The notes under the pieces are model-generated. The model was not told the origin of the DNA. It saw only the letters and a list, made by a program, of their open reading frames with translations, and made no database searches. A DNA stretch of 9,309 bases from Methanobacteriota archaeon (GTDB taxonomy: Archaea > Thermoplasmatota > Poseidoniia > Poseidoniales > Poseidoniaceae): positions 1 through 9,309 of the forward strand of contig NZMN01000020.1 of assembly GCA_002694525.1 (NCBI GenBank), written 5' to 3'. This document shows, in pieces, positions 5,687-9,309 of this stretch (position 1 is the stretch's first letter; each line of letters begins with the position of its first letter). Both the position numbers and the translations under genes were made by a program.

Positions 5687-5878
5687 GTGTCCTTTCGGGT
5701 GTGCATCAACTGCTACGGCATCCGAGTTTACCCGTACATGGGGTTCATGGTCGGTCAGCAGTACGAATGCCAAGACTGCGGGGAGCGAATGGTCATCCCG
5801 TTGGAATTTGACAGCGAAGACGAGTACCGGGCGTTTCGGGGCGAAATGCTCGGCGATGCGGGCGACGAAGAAGCGTGA
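5687..5878 (+). CDS. Small zinc-ribbon protein, 63 residues, GTG start
   Basis: Two CxxC knuckles (Cys6/Cys9 in CINC, Cys28/Cys31 in CQDC) are separated by 18 residues, a typical zinc-ribbon layout, and an acidic tail follows (EFDSEDEY to DAGDEEA). Between the knuckles is an aromatic stretch, YGIRVYPYMGFMVGQQYE. The family is not one I can name; such ribbons often bind nucleic acid or act as small adaptors. The frame is open far upstream, but that part is antisense or shadow to the EF-hand gene. No ATG occurs before the first CxxC, so GTG 5687, with GGGGTG seven bases upstream, is the likely start; GTG 5699 is possible but would put the first cysteine directly after the start codon. It lies 13 bases after the EF-hand gene and 63 bases before the acyl-CoA dehydrogenase. 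Confidence 0.7.
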   Translation: MSFRVCINCYGIRVYPYMGFMVGQQYECQDCGERMVIPLEFDSEDEYRAFRGEMLGDAGDEEA

Positions 5879-5912
5879 ACGCTCCCGGGTTGAGCGGGAC
5901 GGGGCACCAAAG

Positions 5913-5919
5913 GTCAAAA
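5913..5919 (+). promoter_or_regulatory. Possible A/T box before the acyl-CoA dehydrogenase gene
   Basis: GTCAAAA at -29 to -23 from ATG 5942. It is a weak match, in line with the position seen at other leading genes. It favours ATG 5942 over ATG 5936. Confidence 0.25.
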
Positions 5920-5941
5920 GCCACCGGCGGGACGGATGTGC

Positions 5942-7144
5942 ATGGCCACCAAGGACATCGCCAATCCGAGCGAAGAACACCTGATGCTTCGTGAAATGGT
6001 GCGTGAATGGACGCAGGAACACGTTGAACCGCAAGCGCTTGAACACGACCGGGATGAGCGTTTCAACAGCGAACTGCTTCGTAGCATGGGAGAACTCGGC
6101 CTTCTCGGCATCAGTGCGCCCGAGGCGTACGGAGGAGCCGGGCTGGACGCGGTGGCCTGCACCATTGTTCACGAGGAGTTGTCGGCCTCCGATCCCGGGT
6201 TTGCACTTGCTTACTTGGCGCACTCCATGCTTTTTGTCAACAATTTAGCCTACAACGGTACCGAAGAGCAAAAGGCACGAATTCTGCCCAAGGTCTGTTC
6301 GGGCGAATGGATCGGAGCCATGGCCATGTCCGAGCCAGATGCGGGTACCGACGTGCTGGGTTTGTCCACTTCGGCCGTCCAGCAAGCGGACGGTACGTGG
6401 TTGCTCAACGGTCGAAAAATGTGGATCACGAACGGTTGCATCGATGAAGAAGGGACCCCGGCGGATGTCGTTTGGGTCTATGCGCGTACCGGGGAGGACG
6501 AGCGGGGTCGAGTCCAAATGTCCACCTTCCTCGTTGAAGCCGGCATGCCCGGCTACAGCGTGGGCCAGAAAATCTACGACAAGACCGGCATGCGTGCATC
6601 CAACACCGCCGAACTCGTCTTCGACGACTGCGTGGTTCCAGCCGCAAACCTCGTGGGCGGCGTCGGCGAGTCGCTTTTGCACATGATGGGCAATCTTGAA
6701 CTGGAGCGATTGACGCTCGCCGGCATGGCGCTTGGCATCGGTCGCCGAGCACTCGACGAGATGAACCGATACGCCACCGACCGAACGGCCTTTGGCTCAC
6801 CCATCCGAGACTTTGGCCAGATTCAAAGGTACATCGGTGAAAGCTGGGCAAAGTACCGTGCCATGCGGGCTTACATCTACGACACGGCCAACAACCTGGT
6901 CATCGGCACCTCCGGTCAGCGCCTTGATTCCGACGGTGTCAAACTCTTTGCCACCACGGCGGCCAAGGAAATCGCCGATGCTGCAATGCAGGTTATGGGC
7001 GGCTACGGCTACGTCGGAGAATACCACGTGGAGCGGCTCTGGCGAGACGCAAAACTCCTCGAAATTGGGGGAGGCACGCTCGAGTCCCATCAAAAGAACA
7101 TCACGCGAGACCTGCTCAAAGACGACGAAGCCGTCAACCGATGA
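5942..7144 (+). CDS. Acyl-CoA dehydrogenase, isovaleryl/long-chain-like type
   Basis: A flavoenzyme of 400 residues that introduces the alpha-beta double bond into an acyl-CoA and passes electrons to electron-transfer flavoprotein. The three family regions are present: an N-terminal helical domain, a middle FAD-binding barrel with AMAMSEPDAGTD (127-138) and KMWITNG (159-165), and a C-terminal helical domain with AFGSPIRDFGQIQ and MQVMGGYGYVGEYHVERLWRDAK. The usual C-terminal catalytic Glu (YEGT in medium-chain enzymes) is replaced by EIGGGT. Instead LELERLTLAG carries Glu255 at the helix-G position used by isovaleryl-CoA and long-chain dehydrogenases. Leucine breakdown or fatty-acid oxidation is therefore likely, but the substrate is not proved. 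ATG 5936, two codons upstream, is an alternative start; ATG 5942 fits the -29 A/T box. The end overlaps the convergent membrane-protein gene by 11 bases. No ETF gene is in the window. Confidence 0.93.
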   Translation: MATKDIANPSEEHLMLREMVREWTQEHVEPQALEHDRDERFNSELLRSMGELGLLGISAPEAYGGAGLDAVACTIVHEELSASDPGFALAYLAHSMLFVNNLAYNGTEEQKARILPKVCSGEWIGAMAMSEPDAGTDVLGLSTSAVQQADGTWLLNGRKMWITNGCIDEEGTPADVVWVYARTGEDERGRVQMSTFLVEAGMPGYSVGQKIYDKTGMRASNTAELVFDDCVVPAANLVGGVGESLLHMMGNLELERLTLAGMALGIGRRALDEMNRYATDRTAFGSPIRDFGQIQRYIGESWAKYRAMRAYIYDTANNLVIGTSGQRLDSDGVKLFATTAAKEIADAAMQVMGGYGYVGEYHVERLWRDAKLLEIGGGTLESHQKNITRDLLKDDEAVNR

Positions 7145-8063
7145 TCTCTGTCTCGTCCTTGGGCGTGAGCACGCTGCGAGTGGTGCTCCATGCACTCGCC
7201 ACCAGACTTGATGAAACCAACACAGCGACGGCCACAGCGGTCCCCCACGTCCACACGCTCGACATGGTGGAGATGGTGTCGTTGGACAGCAGGAGTGCCA
7301 TCACCGTGGTGATGCCAACCGCCAGGCCGGTTTGAATCAACATGGGTTTGGACACGCGTAAAAAGGGCGCCGTCTTACCGATTTGGTTGAGGACAAACAT
7401 CACCCATGTCCCTGCTCCAAGCCCCCACACGGGGATTTCGGCCGGATAACTTGAGAACACCATGACTTCGTTTGAGGCGAGGTAGCGGTCCAACCCCGTC
7501 AACAGCACAACCCAGACCAGGGATGCGCCCAGAAGGCTGAGTGCAGCGGTCATTCCTCTGGACGTCGCAGGCTGTGTTTCGATCTCTTCGGTTGGCGTTG
7601 CCTCGGGGCGTGCTCGTGCGGCTTTTTCTTCAATGGCCAAGGCTTTGTACGTCGTTTCCAGCCGGTCGATTCGGCTTGAAAGAGCGTGCATGTGGTCAAC
7701 AAGGTCCACCAAAATATCGTGCTCCTCAGCCATCAAGGCCATGCGCTCTTCCTCAAATTCGGGGAGCGTGATCATTGCAGGTGCCAGCGAGATGTGCCCG
7801 TCGTCTTTGAGTTCAGCACGCGTTTCCTCAATTTTCTTCGTGAGTTGTTCATCCTTTTTGTCTCGTCGGGCTTCCTTCGCTTCCATCACCGCTTGGCTGG
7901 TTTTCTGCGCAGCCTCCTTGCTTGCATCGGCCACTTTACCCACGGCATCCTTGGTCGCTTGAGCCGCTTGTTTGGACAGTTCTGCGATTCTGCTGCCGGT
8001 GGAACCCAATCGTTCGGCAAGCGACTTTGGCGGTTGTCGTGGCGAGAGCGGGTCTTCGGCCAT
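7134..8063 (-). CDS. Membrane protein with LEA-like/coiled-coil N-terminus and four C-terminal helices
   Basis: A 309-residue protein of no family I can name. Residues about 15-85 form a long Ala/Lys/Glu-rich amphipathic stretch (AAQATKDAVGKVADASKEAA) resembling LEA group-3 repeats or apolipoprotein-like helices. A second heptad-like helix, EEHDILVDLVDHMHALSSRI, spans about 113-145. A Pro/Glu/Thr linker follows, then four hydrophobic segments near 172-190, 209-228, 241-260 and 272-292. No signal peptide is seen, so the long N-terminal part is probably cytoplasmic. The start is supported by AAGGA six bases before the ATG; a TTTGACAT box near -30 is a less convincing sign of its own promoter. 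It follows the glycosylase by 41 bases on the same strand and ends in an 11-base convergent overlap with the acyl-CoA dehydrogenase. A role in membrane organisation or stress protection is speculation. Confidence 0.8.
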   Translation of the reverse strand: MAEDPLSPRQPPKSLAERLGSTGSRIAELSKQAAQATKDAVGKVADASKEAAQKTSQAVMEAKEARRDKKDEQLTKKIEETRAELKDDGHISLAPAMITLPEFEEERMALMAEEHDILVDLVDHMHALSSRIDRLETTYKALAIEEKAARARPEATPTEEIETQPATSRGMTAALSLLGASLVWVVLLTGLDRYLASNEVMVFSSYPAEIPVWGLGAGTWVMFVLNQIGKTAPFLRVSKPMLIQTGLAVGITTVMALLLSNDTISTMSSVWTWGTAVAVAVLVSSSLVASAWSTTRSVLTPKDETEIIG

Positions 8064-8104
8064 GATTTATCCTTGAAGGGATGGAATGTCAAACCTTCGC
8101 CCGG

Positions 8105-8716
8105 TCAGTACTCAACGGGGACGGGGTCCAAGATGCGCCAAAGGTACCACGCTGCAGCGGTTCGGTAGGGGCGCCACCGTTCCGCAATTTCACCAACGGC
8201 CTCTTTGGTTTCAGCCTCGGGAACCAGCCGTTGCGTGCCCCGAATCAATCCGATGTCGCCCAGACTGAAGACGTCGGGTCGTAAGAAGTGAAACATGAGC
8301 AGCATTTCGGCGGTCCACGGTCCAATGCCCCGAAACTTGACGAGATGCTTCATGATGGCGTCGTCGCTCATCGTCTCCCAGGGCTGCTCCATGAGGTGGT
8401 CCGCCTGTTCGGCAAGCCCGTGAATGTAGCTTGCCTTTGGCCGGGTCACGCCGCATGCGGCGATGCTGACCTGGTCGGTCTGAAGCACCGCTTCGGGGGT
8501 TACCTCGCCCAGATGGGCGACCAGCCGCCCCCAGATTGCATCGGCGGCGAGAACGGAAATTTGCTGACCGACGATCGACCGGACGAGCGTCTGGAACAAA
8601 TCGTCTCGACTCGTGATGCCGTCGGGACCGAACTGGGCGACCACAGGTCCCAAGAGGGCATCCTCAGCCAAATGGTCGTGAGCGGCTTGCCACCAATCCG
8701 GGATTCTGCCGCTCAT
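8105..8716 (-). CDS. DNA-3-methyladenine glycosylase II (AlkA family, HhH-GPD)
   Basis: A base-excision repair enzyme that removes alkylated purines such as 3-methyladenine from DNA, leaving an abasic site. The 203 residues cover the HhH-GPD core without the extra N-terminal domain of E. coli AlkA. Visible features are LVRSIVGQQIS (44-54), the helix-hairpin-helix LVKFRGIGPWTAEMLL (125-140), and FSLGDIGLIRG with catalytic Asp154 at the position of AlkA Asp238. RWRPYRTAAAWYLWR (180-194) matches the AlkA C-terminal helix. There are no four cysteines of an iron-sulfur cluster, so it is not an EndoIII/MutY-type enzyme. No Shine-Dalgarno precedes the ATG. TTGAAAA at -29 to -23 is shared with the divergent HD-domain gene. 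It leads the unit that continues into the coiled-coil membrane protein. Substrate range cannot be read from the sequence. Confidence 0.92.
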   Translation of the reverse strand: MSGRIPDWWQAAHDHLAEDALLGPVVAQFGPDGITSRDDLFQTLVRSIVGQQISVLAADAIWGRLVAHLGEVTPEAVLQTDQVSIAACGVTRPKASYIHGLAEQADHLMEQPWETMSDDAIMKHLVKFRGIGPWTAEMLLMFHFLRPDVFSLGDIGLIRGTQRLVPEAETKEAVGEIAERWRPYRTAAAWYLWRILDPVPVEY

Positions 8717-8738
8717 GGTGCTTGTCGGGCAGGTGAGG

Positions 8739-8747
8739 TTTTCAACC
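8739..8747. promoter_or_regulatory. Bidirectional TATA-like box between the glycosylase and HD-domain genes
   Basis: The plus strand reads TTTTCAACC, beginning at -28 from ATG 8767. The minus strand reads GGTTGAAAA, whose TTGAAAA lies at -29 to -23 from ATG 8716. The whole divergent gap is only 50 bases, so one box may serve both leaderless genes. Confidence 0.5.
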
Positions 8748-8766
8748 CGCGCTTCAAGCCATCCCC

Positions 8767-9231
8767 ATGCGAGACCTGCTCATGGCGTACTTGGGCCTCA
8801 AGGACGTGGTTCGGCAGGGGTGGGTGAATGCAGGTGTTCCAAACCCTGAGTCAGTGGCTGCTCACTCGTGGGGCATGGCCGTCCTTGCTCTGAAACTCTG
8901 CCCTGACAATCTCAACCTCGAGCACGTACTGAAACTCTGCCTGGTTCACGACCTTCCCGAAGTGATCGTCGGCGACTTGACACCGCACGACGACCGGACG
9001 ACCAAGGCCGAGGACGAGCGGAAGGCGATGGAACAACTCGCGCCCGAGTGGTTGGGTTTGTTCGACGAGTACGAGGCGCAATCGACCCCCGAAGCGGTGT
9101 TTGTGCGTTCCCTTGACAAACTCGACATGGCGCTCCAGGCCAGGGTGTACATGGAACGAACCGACCTCGACCTCGCTTCGTTCATTGAGAGCGCTCGCAA
9201 AACACTGGGCGACCATGAACTCCTGCGCTGA
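8767..9231 (+). CDS. HD-domain 5'-deoxynucleotidase-like protein (YfbR/HDDC2 family)
   Basis: A soluble metal-dependent phosphohydrolase of 154 residues. Family members such as E. coli YfbR and human HDDC2 remove the 5' phosphate from deoxynucleoside monophosphates. The metal ligands are visible: His33 in SVAAHSWGMAV, the His61-Asp62 pair in CLVHDLPEVIVGD with Glu65 as the likely catalytic acid, and Asp117 in VRSLDKLDMALQA. The opening LKDVVRQGWVNAGVPNPESV matches the HDDC2 N-terminus, which binds nucleotide. The length is slightly short for the family, trimmed at the C-terminus. ATG 8767 has TTTTCAACC at -28 and no Shine-Dalgarno; ATG 8785 is an alternative but would drop family residues. 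It is divergent from the DNA repair glycosylase, with which nucleotide clean-up could fit functionally. A tRNA begins about 50 bases downstream. Confidence 0.9.
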   Translation: MRDLLMAYLGLKDVVRQGWVNAGVPNPESVAAHSWGMAVLALKLCPDNLNLEHVLKLCLVHDLPEVIVGDLTPHDDRTTKAEDERKAMEQLAPEWLGLFDEYEAQSTPEAVFVRSLDKLDMALQARVYMERTDLDLASFIESARKTLGDHELLR

Positions 9232-9281
9232 CGGCAATGCCGACAGAAACAAAAAGCGGCACCGCTCCGGTTGAAACACAC

Positions 9282-9309
9282 AGCCCGATAGTGTAGGGGT
9301 CCATCATGG
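9282..9309 (+). tRNA. Partial tRNA (5' end and D-arm; Glu- or Asp-like), cut by right edge
   Basis: The bases fit a tRNA 5' end: acceptor strand AGCCCGA (positions 1-7), U8 and A9, D-stem GTGT, a loop with A14, G15, the G18-G19 pair and A21, then the returning stem strand TCAT. The stretch AGTGTAGGGGTCCATCATGG is very like the D-arm of archaeal tRNA-Glu and tRNA-Asp, in which TCAT also closes GTGT. The anticodon lies beyond the window, so identity cannot be given. AAAAA at 9251-9255, about 27-31 bases upstream, could be its TATA box. Without the 3' half this remains a pattern match. Confidence 0.55.

Noticed and set aside
8288..8827. Plus-strand open frame of 179 codons
   Set aside because: It is antisense to the glycosylase and overlaps the HD-domain start in another frame; no motif is seen.
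9255..9266. AGCGG-CA-CCGCT inverted repeat after the HD-domain gene
   Set aside because: The loop is only two bases and no T-run follows, so it is a poor terminator; probably chance.

Overview
The window reads as dense, moderately GC-rich archaeal chromosome, most likely from an uncultivated marine euryarchaeon of the Marine Group II / Poseidoniales type. The clues are an exosortase/archaeosortase-family protease, A/T-rich boxes about 22-29 bases upstream of ATG codons that lack a Shine-Dalgarno (SD) sequence (a leaderless archaeal pattern), a partial tRNA whose D-arm looks archaeal, and a gene mix of bacterial flavour (GTP cyclohydrolase II, TusA, acyl-CoA dehydrogenase, AlkA-type glycosylase, DEAD-box helicase with a DbpA-like tail). 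The lineage is an inference from gene content and recall, not from a marker gene.

Layout, left to right. A signal-peptide-bearing gene runs off the left edge on the minus strand (1-70). Next comes a minus-strand pair, tusA then ribA, overlapping by ATGA (988 to 132). Divergent from tusA is an archaeosortase-like membrane protease (1100-2152, plus). It abuts, with no spacer, the end of a minus-strand cluster: HEAT-repeat protein, 72-residue unknown protein, DEAD-box helicase (5283 to 2153). Divergent from that cluster are an EF-hand protein, a small zinc ribbon and an acyl-CoA dehydrogenase (5398-7144, plus). These converge, with an 11-base overlap, on a minus-strand pair: DNA-3-methyladenine glycosylase followed by a coiled-coil four-helix membrane protein (8716 to 7134). 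An HD-domain 5'-nucleotidase (8767-9231, plus) is divergent from the glycosylase, and the right edge cuts a tRNA after its D-arm.

How it works together. No single pathway unites the window. The genes cover riboflavin/flavin precursor synthesis, sulfur transfer, surface-protein processing, RNA remodelling, calcium binding, fatty or branched-chain acid oxidation, DNA alkylation repair and nucleotide clean-up. The clearest organising signal is in expression. Genes that begin a transcription unit have an A/T-rich box (three close to TTTTCAA, one TTTATTT) at about -29 to -21 from the ATG and no good SD. Genes inside a unit (ribA, the 72-residue protein, the helicase, the zinc ribbon, the membrane protein) have an SD-like sequence 5-7 bases before the start. 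I used this pattern to choose several starts.

No mobile element, CRISPR array, rRNA, origin or stretch of more than 300 bases without a gene was seen. The longest gaps are about 110 bases, at the divergent promoters.
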